Position numbers and translations under genes: made by a program
In this document: piece by piece, positions 16,982-24,633 of the stretch
Layout: the number at the start of each line of letters is the position of its first letter
How positions within the stretch are numbered: position 1 is the stretch's first letter
Assembly: GCF_014201195.1 (NCBI RefSeq)
Contig: NZ_JACHDS010000002.1
Coordinates: 1-32,880, forward strand
Reading direction: 5' to 3'
DNA length: 32,880 nucleotides
Origin: Nocardiopsis mwathae
Lineage (GTDB): Bacteria > Actinomycetota > Actinomycetes > Streptosporangiales > Streptosporangiaceae
The notes under the pieces: generated by a model
Databases searched by the model: none
Seen by the model: the letters and a program-made list of their open reading frames with translations, nothing else
Told to the model about the DNA's origin: nothing

Positions 16982-18645
16982 GCGTTCTCGGAGACCTGCG
17001 GGAACAGACGCCGGACCGCTTGCCTCAGCTCCCCGATGCGGGCGTCGGCCTTGACGCGGGTGTCGGCGGGCTCGCCCTCCACGGGGAGGATGACCTCCAG
17101 GTAGGCCTTGAGCTTGGGTTCGGTGCCCGAGGGGCGCAGGGTGACGCGGGCGCGGGCCGGGCCGCCGAGGCGGTAGCGCAGGGCGTCGGTGGGCGGCAGG
17201 CCGTCGCGGCCCTCGGCGAAGTCCTCGACCTCCTCGACCTCCAGGGTGCCGAAGGCGCGCGGGGGTTCGGCGCGCAAGCGGCGCATGGTGGACGTCAGCA
17301 GGGACAGGTCGCTCACCCGCACCGCGACCTGGGCGGTGCGGTGCAGGCCGTAGCGGCGGGCCTGGTCGTCGAGCAGGTCGAGGAGGGTGCGGCCGCCGTC
17401 GCGCTTGGCCTCGGCGGCCATCGCGGCCACGGCCAGGGCCGCGCCGATGCCGTCCTTGTCCGCCACCGGCCGGGAGCTGTCCCCGCCCAGGCAGTAGCCC
17501 AGCGCCTCCTCGTAGCAGAAGACGTTGCGCTCCCCGGGGCCGCCCGCGCGGGCCAGCCACTTGAAGCCGGTCAGCGTCTCCTCGCAGCGCACCCCGTAGT
17601 CCGCGGCGATCTTGGGCAGCAGCCCGGCCGACACGATCGTGGTGGCCACCACCCGGTCGTGCCCCTCGGTGTGCCGCAGGGTGTACTCGGCCAGCAGCCC
17701 GCCGACCTCGTCGCCGGTGAGCAGCCCGTGCCCCGGGATCGCCACCGCGACCCGGTCGGCGTCGGGGTCGTTGGCGATGACGAGGTCGCTGCCGTGGGCG
17801 CGGCCGGCGGCCAGGGCGAGGTCCATGGCGCCCGGCTCCTCGGGGTTGGGGAACTCCACGGTCGGGAAGTCCGGGTCGGGGTCCGCCTGCTCCAGCACGA
17901 GGCCCGGCGCCGGGAAGCCGACCCGCTCGAACGCCGTCACCAGGGTCGACGCCCCGACCCCGTGCAGGGGTGTGTAGGTGACGGACACGTCCCGGTCCGA
18001 GCCGAGCGGCAGCGCGCCGACGGCGTCCAGGTACCGGTCGACGATCTCCTCGTCGACGACGGTCCAGCCGCCGCCGAGCTTGAGCTCGTCGACGGGGCCG
18101 ACGGCGTCGATCGCGGCGGAGATCTCGGCGTCGGCCGGAGCGACGATCTGGCTGCCGGCGTCCGGCCCCTCGCCGCCGACGTAGACCTTGTAGCCGTTGT
18201 CCTGCGGCGGGTTGTGGCTGGCCGTCACCATGATCCCGGCGTCGGCCCCCAGCGCGCGCACCGCGTAGGCCAGGACGGGGGTGGGCAGCGGCCGGGGCAG
18301 TACCAGGGCGGTGCACCCGGCCCCGGTGAGCACGGCCGCGGTGTCCTCGGCGAAGTCGGCGGAGCGGTGGCGGGCGTCGTAGCCGATGACCGCGCACCGG
18401 CCCGCCCCCAGCCACCGGGCCACCCCGGCGGCGGCGCGCATGACGGTGACCCTGTTCATCCGGTTCGGCCCGGCGCCCAGCGCACCGCGCAGCCCGGCCG
18501 TGCCGAACTCCAGCCGGGCGCCGAAGCGGTCGGCCAGGGCGGCCTCGTCGCCGGCGTCGAGGATGGCCTTCAGCTCGTCGCGGGTCTGCGGGTCGGGGTC
18601 CTGTTGCAGCCAGGCCTCGGCCTGCTCACGGTGCGATGCGCCCAT
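16978..18645 (-). CDS. PGM2/PmmB-like phosphohexo/pentomutase, probable phosphopentomutase of the nucleoside pathway
   Basis: A 555-residue alpha-D-phosphohexomutase-superfamily enzyme. The active-site phosphoserine is Ser143 in TASHNPPQDNGYKVY, followed by the metal loop NDPDADR, the sugar-binding loop YEEALGY and the phosphate-binding RPSGTEPKLK. The HNPxQDNGYKVY form and the length match the PGM2 group, whose human member acts mainly as phosphopentomutase. With purine nucleoside phosphorylase next door and no DeoB in the locus, conversion of (deoxy)ribose-1-P to the 5-phosphate is the likely role; automatic annotation would say phosphomannomutase. The ATG at 18645 has GGAG close by; an extension to 18708 is possible. 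Its stop shares CTAG with the vapC-like stop. Confidence 0.85.
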   Translation of the reverse strand: MGASHREQAEAWLQQDPDPQTRDELKAILDAGDEAALADRFGARLEFGTAGLRGALGAGPNRMNRVTVMRAAAGVARWLGAGRCAVIGYDARHRSADFAEDTAAVLTGAGCTALVLPRPLPTPVLAYAVRALGADAGIMVTASHNPPQDNGYKVYVGGEGPDAGSQIVAPADAEISAAIDAVGPVDELKLGGGWTVVDEEIVDRYLDAVGALPLGSDRDVSVTYTPLHGVGASTLVTAFERVGFPAPGLVLEQADPDPDFPTVEFPNPEEPGAMDLALAAGRAHGSDLVIANDPDADRVAVAIPGHGLLTGDEVGGLLAEYTLRHTEGHDRVVATTIVSAGLLPKIAADYGVRCEETLTGFKWLARAGGPGERNVFCYEEALGYCLGGDSSRPVADKDGIGAALAVAAMAAEAKRDGGRTLLDLLDDQARRYGLHRTAQVAVRVSDLSLLTSTMRRLRAEPPRAFGTLEVEEVEDFAEGRDGLPPTDALRYRLGGPARARVTLRPSGTEPKLKAYLEVILPVEGEPADTRVKADARIGELRQAVRRLFPQVSENA

Positions 18646-18691
18646 GGTCTCCACGTCCTTCCGAACGACCCGCCCTTTCCTCGATGATCTC

Positions 18692-18735
18692 GGGGGTATC
18701 GACCTCATACTCGCCGGTATTCGGTCGATATCCCC
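18692..18735. promoter_or_regulatory. Inverted repeat between PNP and mutase genes
   Basis: The arms GGGGGTATCGACC (18692-18704) and GGTCGATATCCCC (18723-18735) match at 12 of 13 positions around an 18-base spacer, 47 to 90 bases upstream of the mutase start. It is too widely spaced and U-free for a normal terminator, and fits two half-sites of a dimeric or looping regulator controlling the mutase gene separately from PNP. Confidence 0.45.
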
Positions 18736-18765
18736 GCGATCAACGGGGGGAGGGGTCGGCCAGGG

Positions 18766-19563
18766 TCAGAGCTTGTCGGTGACGGCCGCGAGGAGTGCGC
18801 CGACGTCGCCGGCGGAGCGGCGTCCGGCGGCCAGCACCTCCTGGTGGTCGAGGTCGGCGCCCTCCAGTCCCGCGGCGATGTTGGTGACCAGGGAGATCCC
18901 CAGAACCTCGGCCCCCAGCTCACGGGCGGCGATCGCCTCCAGGACGGTGGACATGCCCACCAGGTCGGCGCCCAGGGAGCGGAGCATCCGGATCTCGGCC
19001 GGGGTCTCGAAGTGCGGGCCGGGCATGGCCGCGTACACGCCCTCGCTCAGCGACGGCTCCGCCTCCTTGGCCAGGTCGCGCAGCCGCGCGCTGTAGGTCC
19101 GGGAGAGGTCGACGAAGGTCGCACCGGTGAGCGGGCTGCGGGTGGTGAGGTTGAGGTGGTCGGCGATGAGCACGGGGGTGCCGACCCCGACCTTCGGATC
19201 GAGCGACCCGGCGGCGTTGGTCAGGATGACCGTGGAGGCGCCCGCCGCGACCGCGGTGCGCACGCCGTGCGCCACGGCGTCGGGGCCGTGGCCCTCGTAC
19301 AGGTGGGTGCGGCCGAGGAAGACCAGCAGCTTCTTGTCGCCGCGGGCGACGCTGCGGACGGTGCCGCTGTGCCCCTGGACGGCGGGCGGCAGGAAGCCGG
19401 GCAGGTCGACGGAGGGGAACTCGTCGTCGGCGTCGCCGAGCAGGTCGGCGGCGGGGGCCCAGCCCGAGCCCATGACGAGCGCGGCGTCGTAGGCCGTGAC
19501 GCCGGTCCGCGAGCGCAGCTCCTCGGCTGCCTTCTGGGCCATCTGCTTGGGGTCGGTACTCAC
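18766..19563 (-). CDS. Purine nucleoside phosphorylase
   Basis: A 265-residue trimeric-type PNP, which phosphorolyses (deoxy)inosine and guanosine to base and pentose-1-phosphate. Phosphate and substrate motifs are MGSGWAP (31-37), GHSGTVRSVARG, the Asn-containing NAAGSL, YAAMPGPHFETPAEIR, and GMSTVLEAIAARELG. The size and HFETPAEI motif place it in the PNP-I (PunA-like, low-molecular-mass) group rather than the hexameric DeoD group. The GTG start has GAGGAG 8 bases upstream. The mutase gene lies 120 bases downstream on the same strand and would use its product. Confidence 0.93.
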   Translation of the reverse strand: MSTDPKQMAQKAAEELRSRTGVTAYDAALVMGSGWAPAADLLGDADDEFPSVDLPGFLPPAVQGHSGTVRSVARGDKKLLVFLGRTHLYEGHGPDAVAHGVRTAVAAGASTVILTNAAGSLDPKVGVGTPVLIADHLNLTTRSPLTGATFVDLSRTYSARLRDLAKEAEPSLSEGVYAAMPGPHFETPAEIRMLRSLGADLVGMSTVLEAIAARELGAEVLGISLVTNIAAGLEGADLDHQEVLAAGRRSAGDVGALLAAVTDKL

Positions 19564-19698
19564 TGCTGTTTCTCCTCACGGTCACAGTGGTAGGCGGAAG
19601 GGCCCACGGGGCGATCTTTTCCCGTCGCCGCCCGTTGGGGCAATGCCGAACCGCCCAGGGGGGTGGAACCTTTTGTCATCTGGAGAACTGCGGATACG

Positions 19699-20244
19699 TC
19701 AGTGGATGGGGCGGCGCATGACCTGCTGCGGTCCCGCGTCGCCGCCGAGATAGCGCCGCCCGGTCCGTTCGAAGCCTCCGGCGAGGTAGGAGCGGATGGC
19801 GGGGGGATTGTCCTCGTTCACGGTCAGCAGGATCTCGCGGGCGTCGGGGGCGACCGCCCGCGCAAGCGGGTCGAGGGCGGCGCAGGCGGCGCGGCCGATG
19901 CCCCGGCCCTGCCATTCGGGGGCGAGGTAGAACGCCCGCAGCAGCAGGGCCCGCCCCGGGGCGTCGGTGAGCTCGGCGAGGATCCCGCGCCGGTCGAGGA
20001 TGCCGAACCCGACCGGTCGTCCGGTGTGCAGCACGGCGAAGGGGGTGCGGTGGGGATCGGCGTCGGCGCGCGGCAGCGCCTCCACGGCGTCGCGCGCGAA
20101 GCGGCGCTGCCCCGGGGCGAGCCGCATCTTGAGCACGGCCGCGCGCGCCCGCCGCACCGCGGGTGTGTCCTCGTCGAGGCGGAGCAGCGCGACGTCGGCG
20201 CCGCTCGCCGCGGCCGCCGGTTCGGCTGTCCGTCGATCCACCAC
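19699..20244 (-). CDS. GNAT-family N-acetyltransferase
   Basis: A 181-residue GNAT protein with the acetyl-CoA pyrophosphate-binding motif WQGRGIGRAA at about residues 114-123. It is preceded by the beta-strand ALLLRAFYLAPEW and followed by ILLTVNEDNPPAIRSYLAGGFERTG, the motif B region. The acceptor substrate is unknown. The first 40 residues are Ala/Arg-rich. The start is one of two adjacent GTG codons (20244 or 20241), with GGGAGA just upstream. It sits between PNP and the aldehyde dehydrogenase pair on the same strand but has no obvious role in nucleoside breakdown. Confidence 0.85.
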   Translation of the reverse strand: MVDRRTAEPAAAASGADVALLRLDEDTPAVRRARAAVLKMRLAPGQRRFARDAVEALPRADADPHRTPFAVLHTGRPVGFGILDRRGILAELTDAPGRALLLRAFYLAPEWQGRGIGRAACAALDPLARAVAPDAREILLTVNEDNPPAIRSYLAGGFERTGRRYLGGDAGPQQVMRRPIH

Positions 20245-20283
20245 CGCTGTCTCCCGCTTCGTCGTCGGGCCGGTCGGCTCCGG

Positions 20284-21147
20284 TCAGATCCCGACCGGGT
20301 GCCAGACCGTCTTGATCTCCAGGAAGGGCTTGAGTCGGCCGATGCCGGGGTCCGCCAGCCAGTCGGTGCCGTCGGTGGGCCGCAGCACCCGCTTGAGGGT
20401 GGTGGCGGCGCTCGACTCCAGCTCGGCCGCGAGGTCGCCGGCGCCGGTCAGGTCGAGGGCGTTGACGTCGGCGTGGGCGGCCAGCGGCGGGGCGAGCTCG
20501 GCGGTGCGGCCGGTGAGGATGTTGACCACGCCGCCGGGCAGGTCGGAGGTGGCCAGTGCCTCGGCCAGGGACACGGCCGGCAGCGGGGCGCGTTCACTGG
20601 CCACGACCACGGCGGTGTTGCCGGTCGCGATGACCGGCGCGATGACCGACACCAGGCCGAGGAGCGGCGCGTCCTGGGGCGCGATGACGGCGACGACACC
20701 GGTGGGCTCGGGGGCCGACTGGTTGGAGTACGGCCCGGAGACGGGGTTGGTGCCGCCGATGACCTGCTGGAACTTGTCGGCCCACCCGGCGTGGTAGACC
20801 CAGCGGTCGATGGCGGCCGACACCAGTGTCTCGGCCTTGGCCCGGCCGACCCCGTCGGCGGCGATGATGTCGGCGGCGAACTGGGCGCGGCGGCCCTCCA
20901 TCATCTCCGCGACGCGGTAGAGGATCTGTCCCCTGTTGTAGGCGGTCCGCCCGGACCAGCCGCCGAACGCCGCGCGCGCAGCGACGACGGCGTCGCGGGC
21001 GTCCTTGCGGGAGGCCATGCTCGCGTTGCCGAGGTGGTCGCCCTGTGCCGAGGTCACCGCATAGCTCCTGCCCGATTCCGAACGGGGGAACGCCCCGCCG
21101 ACGTAGAGCTTGTAGGTCTTGCGAACCGCGAGGCGCTGTTCAGACAA
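20284..21147 (-). CDS. Truncated, catalytically incomplete aldehyde dehydrogenase-like protein (ALDH16 C-terminal-domain type)
   Basis: A 287-residue ALDH-superfamily protein that covers only the N-terminal/Rossmann part. KLYVGGAFPRSESGRSYAV, YHAGWADKFQQVIGG, a GVVAVIAPQDAPLLGLVSV segment (in place of PWNFPLL) and LPGGVVNILTG are recognisable. After that the FTGS, ELGG and Cys-containing motifs are absent and the protein ends in about 70 unrelated residues. It cannot be an active dehydrogenase by itself. The TTG at 21147 has GGAGG 6-7 bases upstream and overlaps the full-length ALDH stop by 8 bases. Family knowledge: ALDH16 proteins carry a full ALDH domain followed by such a truncated one, so a structural partner role is inferred. 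Confidence 0.82.
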   Translation of the reverse strand: MSEQRLAVRKTYKLYVGGAFPRSESGRSYAVTSAQGDHLGNASMASRKDARDAVVAARAAFGGWSGRTAYNRGQILYRVAEMMEGRRAQFAADIIAADGVGRAKAETLVSAAIDRWVYHAGWADKFQQVIGGTNPVSGPYSNQSAPEPTGVVAVIAPQDAPLLGLVSVIAPVIATGNTAVVVASERAPLPAVSLAEALATSDLPGGVVNILTGRTAELAPPLAAHADVNALDLTGAGDLAAELESSAATTLKRVLRPTDGTDWLADPGIGRLKPFLEIKTVWHPVGI

Positions 21148-22579
21148 GGTAACCCTCCAGTCCGTGGCGTCCGCCCTCCCGGCCGTAGCCGGATTCCTTG
21201 TAGCCGCCGAACGGGCTCGTCGGGTCGAACTTGTTGAACGTGTTGGACCACACCACTCCGGCGCGCAGGCGTTCCACGGTCCAGAGCATGCGCGACCCCT
21301 TCTCGGTCCACACACCGGCGGACAGGCCGTAGGGGGTGTTGTTGGCCTTGGTCACGGCCTCGTCCGGGGTGCGGAAGGTCAGCACGGACAGCACCGGTCC
21401 GAAGATCTCCTCGCGTGCGATCCGGTGCGCCTGGGTGACGCCGGTGAAGACGGTGGGCCTGAACCAGTAGCCGCGTTCGGGCAGCTCGCAGGCGGGGGAC
21501 CAGCGTTCGGCGCCTTCGTCGGCACCGGCCCGGGCCAGGTCGGTGATCCGGGCGAGCTGGTCGGCGGAGTTGATGGCGCCGATGTCGGTGTTCTTGTCCA
21601 GCGGGTCACCGAGCCGCAGCCGCTCGACGCGCGCCTTGAGCCGCTCCAGCAGCTCCTCGGCGATGGATTCCTGCACCAGCAGCCGCGAGCCCGCGCAGCA
21701 CACGTGCCCCTGGTTGAAGAAGATGCCGGTGACGATGCCCTCGACCGCCTGGTCCAGGGCGGCGTCGTCGTAGACGATGTTGGCGCCCTTGCCGCCGAGC
21801 TCCAGGCCCAGCTTCTTGCCGGTCCCGGCGACGGCGCGGGCGATCTCCCGGCCCACGGCGGTGGACCCGGTGAAGGCGACCTTGTCGGCCCCGGGGTGGG
21901 CGACCAGGTGGCGGCCGGTCTCACCGGCTCCGGTGACGATGTTGACGACGCCGGGCGGCAGCTCCGCCTCCTGGCAGATCTCCGCGAAGACCAGGGCGGA
22001 CAGCGGGGTGGTCTCGGCCGGTTTGAGCACCACCGTGTTGCCCGCGGCCAGCGCGGGGGCGATCTTCCAGGCCAGCATCAGCAGGGGGAAGTTCCACGGG
22101 ATGACCTGTGCGGCCACGCCGAGCGGCCGCGGATCGGGGCCGACACCGGCGTAGGCGAGCTTGTCGGCCCACCCCGCGTGGTAGAAGAAGTGCGCGGCGA
22201 CCAGCGGCAGGTCGACGTCGCGGGTCTCCTTGATCGGCTTGCCGTTGTCCAGCGTCTCCAGCACCGCCAGCTCGCGGGAGCGCTCCTGCAGGATGCGGGC
22301 GATGCGGAAGAGGTACTTGCCGCGCTCGGCGCCGGGCATCGGCCCCCACACCGTCTCGAAGGCGCGCCGGGCCGCCGCCATGGCGCGGTCGACGTCGGCG
22401 TCACCGCACACGGCGACCTCGGCCAGCGGCTCCTCGTCGGCCGGGTTGACGGTGGCCAGGTACTCGCCGGTCTGGGCGGGAGCGAACTCGCCGTCGATGA
22501 ACGGCTCGTAGGTCGACCGCAGCGAGACGACGGCGCGCGACTCGGGCGCCGGGGCGTAGGAAAGGATCTGCTCTGCCAC
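21140..22579 (-). CDS. Aldehyde dehydrogenase (NAD(P)-dependent), full length
   Basis: A 479-residue aldehyde dehydrogenase with all catalytic features: Asn163 in IPWNFPLL, general-base Glu260 in LELGGKGANIV, nucleophile Cys294 in NQGHVCCAGSR, and EEIFGPVL and SPFGGYKESGYGREGG near the C-terminus. It oxidises an aldehyde to the acid. Because it lies 11 bases downstream of deoC, acetaldehyde from deoxyribose-5-phosphate is the likely substrate. The GTG start at 22579 has GAGAGG 7 bases upstream. Its end overlaps the truncated ALDH gene by 8 bases, so the two polypeptides are probably made together and may form one complex. Confidence 0.92.
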   Translation of the reverse strand: MAEQILSYAPAPESRAVVSLRSTYEPFIDGEFAPAQTGEYLATVNPADEEPLAEVAVCGDADVDRAMAAARRAFETVWGPMPGAERGKYLFRIARILQERSRELAVLETLDNGKPIKETRDVDLPLVAAHFFYHAGWADKLAYAGVGPDPRPLGVAAQVIPWNFPLLMLAWKIAPALAAGNTVVLKPAETTPLSALVFAEICQEAELPPGVVNIVTGAGETGRHLVAHPGADKVAFTGSTAVGREIARAVAGTGKKLGLELGGKGANIVYDDAALDQAVEGIVTGIFFNQGHVCCAGSRLLVQESIAEELLERLKARVERLRLGDPLDKNTDIGAINSADQLARITDLARAGADEGAERWSPACELPERGYWFRPTVFTGVTQAHRIAREEIFGPVLSVLTFRTPDEAVTKANNTPYGLSAGVWTEKGSRMLWTVERLRAGVVWSNTFNKFDPTSPFGGYKESGYGREGGRHGLEGYLV

Positions 22580-22590
22580 TGCTCGGCCTC

Positions 22591-23541
22591 TCAGTCCAGC
22601 GTGTAGTAGTCGGGGCCGGGGTAGCTGCCGGTGGTCAGCTTGGTGCGCTGCATCAGCAGGTCGTTGAGCAGGCTGGAGGCCCCGAGGCGGAAGTGGTCCG
22701 GGTCCAGCCACGCCGCGCCGGCGACCTCGTTGACCAGGACGAGGTTGCGGATGGCGTCCTTGGTGGTGCGGATGCCGCCGGCCGGTTTGACGCCGACGCG
22801 GTGCCCGGTGGCCGCGTGGTGGTCGCGGACCGCCTCCAGCATGATCAGGGTGACCGGCAGGGTGGCGGCGGGCGCGATCTTGCCGGTCGAGGTCTTGATG
22901 AAGTCGGCCCCGGCGTGGATCGCCAGCCAGGAGGCGCGCCGCACGTTGTCGTAGGTGGCCAGCTCGCCGGTCTCCAGGATGACCTTGAGGTGGGCGCCGC
23001 CGCAGGCCTCCTTGACGGCGGCGATCTCCTCGACGACCTTGCGGTAGTCGCCGGCGAGGAACGCACCGCGGTCGATCACCATGTCGATCTCGGTGGCGCC
23101 GTCGGCGACCGCCTGGCGGGTGTCGGCGAGCTTGGCTTCCAGCGGTGCCCGTCCGGCCGGGAACGCCGTCGCGACCGAGGCCACTCCCACGCCCGTCCCG
23201 GCGAGCGCATCGACGGCCACCGCGACCAGGTCGGGGTAGACGCACACGGCCGCGGCACTCGGGGCGGTCGGGTCGGCGGGATCGGGCCGCACCGCCTTCG
23301 CGCTCAGCGCGCGCACCTTGCCGGGGGTGTCGGCGCCCTCCAGCGTCGTCAGGTCGACCATGCGGATCGCCAGGTCGATCGCCTGGGCCTTGGCGGTGGT
23401 CTTGATCGAACGCGTGGACAGGTCGGCGGCGCGGGCCCGCGCGCCCACCTCGTCCACACCGGGGAGTCCATGCAGATACGCGCGCAGCGACGCGTTGGAC
23501 GCCGCCGTGTCGGGCGCGGAGGCCAATACGGAGTCGGGCAC
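22591..23541 (-). CDS. deoC: Deoxyribose-phosphate aldolase
   Basis: A 316-residue class I aldolase that cleaves 2-deoxyribose-5-phosphate to acetaldehyde and glyceraldehyde-3-phosphate. The Schiff-base Lys is Lys216 in DFIKTSTGK and the second essential Lys is Lys252 in GVKPAGGI; EIDMVIDRGAFLAG and LKVILETGEL are also typical. The N-terminus is about 60 residues longer than in E. coli, as in other actinobacterial DeoC. The GTG at 23541 is preferred (AAGG 7 bases upstream, good family start); the frame is open to 23625, but that would run over the operator. It leads the minus-strand arm with the two ALDH genes. Confidence 0.93.
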   Translation of the reverse strand: MPDSVLASAPDTAASNASLRAYLHGLPGVDEVGARARAADLSTRSIKTTAKAQAIDLAIRMVDLTTLEGADTPGKVRALSAKAVRPDPADPTAPSAAAVCVYPDLVAVAVDALAGTGVGVASVATAFPAGRAPLEAKLADTRQAVADGATEIDMVIDRGAFLAGDYRKVVEEIAAVKEACGGAHLKVILETGELATYDNVRRASWLAIHAGADFIKTSTGKIAPAATLPVTLIMLEAVRDHHAATGHRVGVKPAGGIRTTKDAIRNLVLVNEVAGAAWLDPDHFRLGASSLLNDLLMQRTKLTTGSYPGPDYYTLD

Positions 23542-23587
23542 AGGGCACCTTCGTGGTGTCGGAGATTCGACGGTGATCCAGGTCATG

Positions 23588-23609
23588 CGATGTCGATCGG
23601 ACGACATCG
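23588..23609. promoter_or_regulatory. Candidate operator of the deoC operon
   Basis: A perfect 8-base inverted repeat, CGATGTCG (23588-23595) and CGACATCG (23602-23609), has a 6-base spacer and lies 47-68 bases upstream of the deoC start. A possible minus-strand -10 (TACGAT, about 23607-23612) overlaps its distal arm. Symmetry and position suit a dimeric repressor (DeoR- or GntR-like); none is encoded beside it. Confidence 0.5.
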
Positions 23610-23841
23610 TACCCATCTGACGCATGATTCACCGACATGCACTGACTCGTGACCTGAAACCAGGACACTTCGTAGAGGGGCACGAACCACCCGCCCGGAC
23701 TCTGGAGGTCCCTCCAATGCCGCGCACCCTGCTGCCGGGAAGGGCGGCTAGCCTGGGAGGGCCGGGGCCGGACCCGCACCGCGACGTCCCCCACCGGCGA
23801 CGACACCGACCACCAGACGGCGCAGCCGAGCGAGGGGACCG

Positions 23842-24555
23842 ATGGCCGAGTTCCGGATCACGTCGGACGACGACGGGATCGACCTGCGCCGTCTGGCCGC
23901 CGCACTGGTCGAGTCCCAGGGCTGGCCGCGCGACCAGGTGAGCATCTGGGAGAACCGCGGGTCCGGAGGCGTCGTCGTCACCGTGGACGACGCGCTGCTG
24001 GCCACCGGCGAGCCCGACCCGCTGACCCTGCCCCGGCACACCCGCAGTGACGTGCACCGGGCCTGTGAACTGCTGCGTCACCGCGACCCCTCCCTGCGGG
24101 GGGTGGACTTCCCCGGCCTGCGCGACGAGGCCGCCCGGTTCTTCGCCGCGGGCTGGTCGATCGCCGACCTGCTGCACGCCCTCAGCCACCGCCACGACGG
24201 CGCCCCGTGGCCGCGCGGCGAGGGCTACCAGGGAATCGAGTGGCTGGAACACCGGCTCCGCAGCTGGAAGACGCCGACCGGCGACATCCGCCCCTCGGTC
24301 TCCCAGGAAGCCGCCCAGCTGCGGATCGTGGGCCGCGCCGGGCTTCCCGAGGACATCGGGATGCCCGGGGAGCAGCCCGCGGCCCGCCGCACGGCCACAC
24401 CGGAGGCGGCCCGCGCCGCGGCCGACGACGCCCGCCGCCTGATGCGCGCGGGCACCCGCACCACCAGCGACGCGCTGGGCCACCGCGAGCGGACGGCCGC
24501 GCACATCAACCGTCCCAAGGGGACGCAGGCACCGGGCGGCGACGACTGGGGGTAG
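23842..24555 (+). CDS. Unrecognised 237-residue actinobacterial protein
   Basis: I do not recognise this protein. It is soluble, with no signal peptide or membrane segment. Residues 1-60 (FRITSDDDGIDLRRLAAALV, then QVSIWENRGSGGVVVTVDD) look like a small alpha/beta unit. Residues 65-130 are helical with a repeated-looking aromatic core (RDEAARFFAAGWSIADLLHA, then HRHDGAPWPR), a pattern I associate with helical, possibly winged-helix-like domains in actinobacterial hypotheticals. The C-terminal 70 residues are Ala/Arg-rich and low-complexity. GAGGGG precedes the ATG. It is divergent from deoC, sharing a 300-base upstream region, but nothing else links it to nucleoside metabolism. Confidence 0.7.
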   Translation: MAEFRITSDDDGIDLRRLAAALVESQGWPRDQVSIWENRGSGGVVVTVDDALLATGEPDPLTLPRHTRSDVHRACELLRHRDPSLRGVDFPGLRDEAARFFAAGWSIADLLHALSHRHDGAPWPRGEGYQGIEWLEHRLRSWKTPTGDIRPSVSQEAAQLRIVGRAGLPEDIGMPGEQPAARRTATPEAARAAADDARRLMRAGTRTTSDALGHRERTAAHINRPKGTQAPGGDDWG

Positions 24556-24617
24556 GGCGTGTTCCGCGGATCACGCCCCGACGGCGCCGAGGACCGCCCC
24601 GCCGGGAGCCGCAGGGC

Positions 24618-24633
24618 GACGTCGAACGACGTC
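24618..24633. terminator. Short palindrome between convergent genes
   Basis: GACGTCGAACGACGTC is a perfect 16-base dyad (6-7 base stem) ending on the first base of the HAD stop codon and 63 bases after the stop of the 237-residue gene. It may act as a weak bidirectional terminator or be a chance GC-rich dyad; no U-run follows. Confidence 0.3.

Noticed and set aside
21140-23806. An 888-codon minus-strand frame running through ALDH and back across deoC and its promoter
   Set aside because: Only the part from 22579 downward encodes ALDH; the upstream part is an alternative frame of deoC, which has its own start and motifs.
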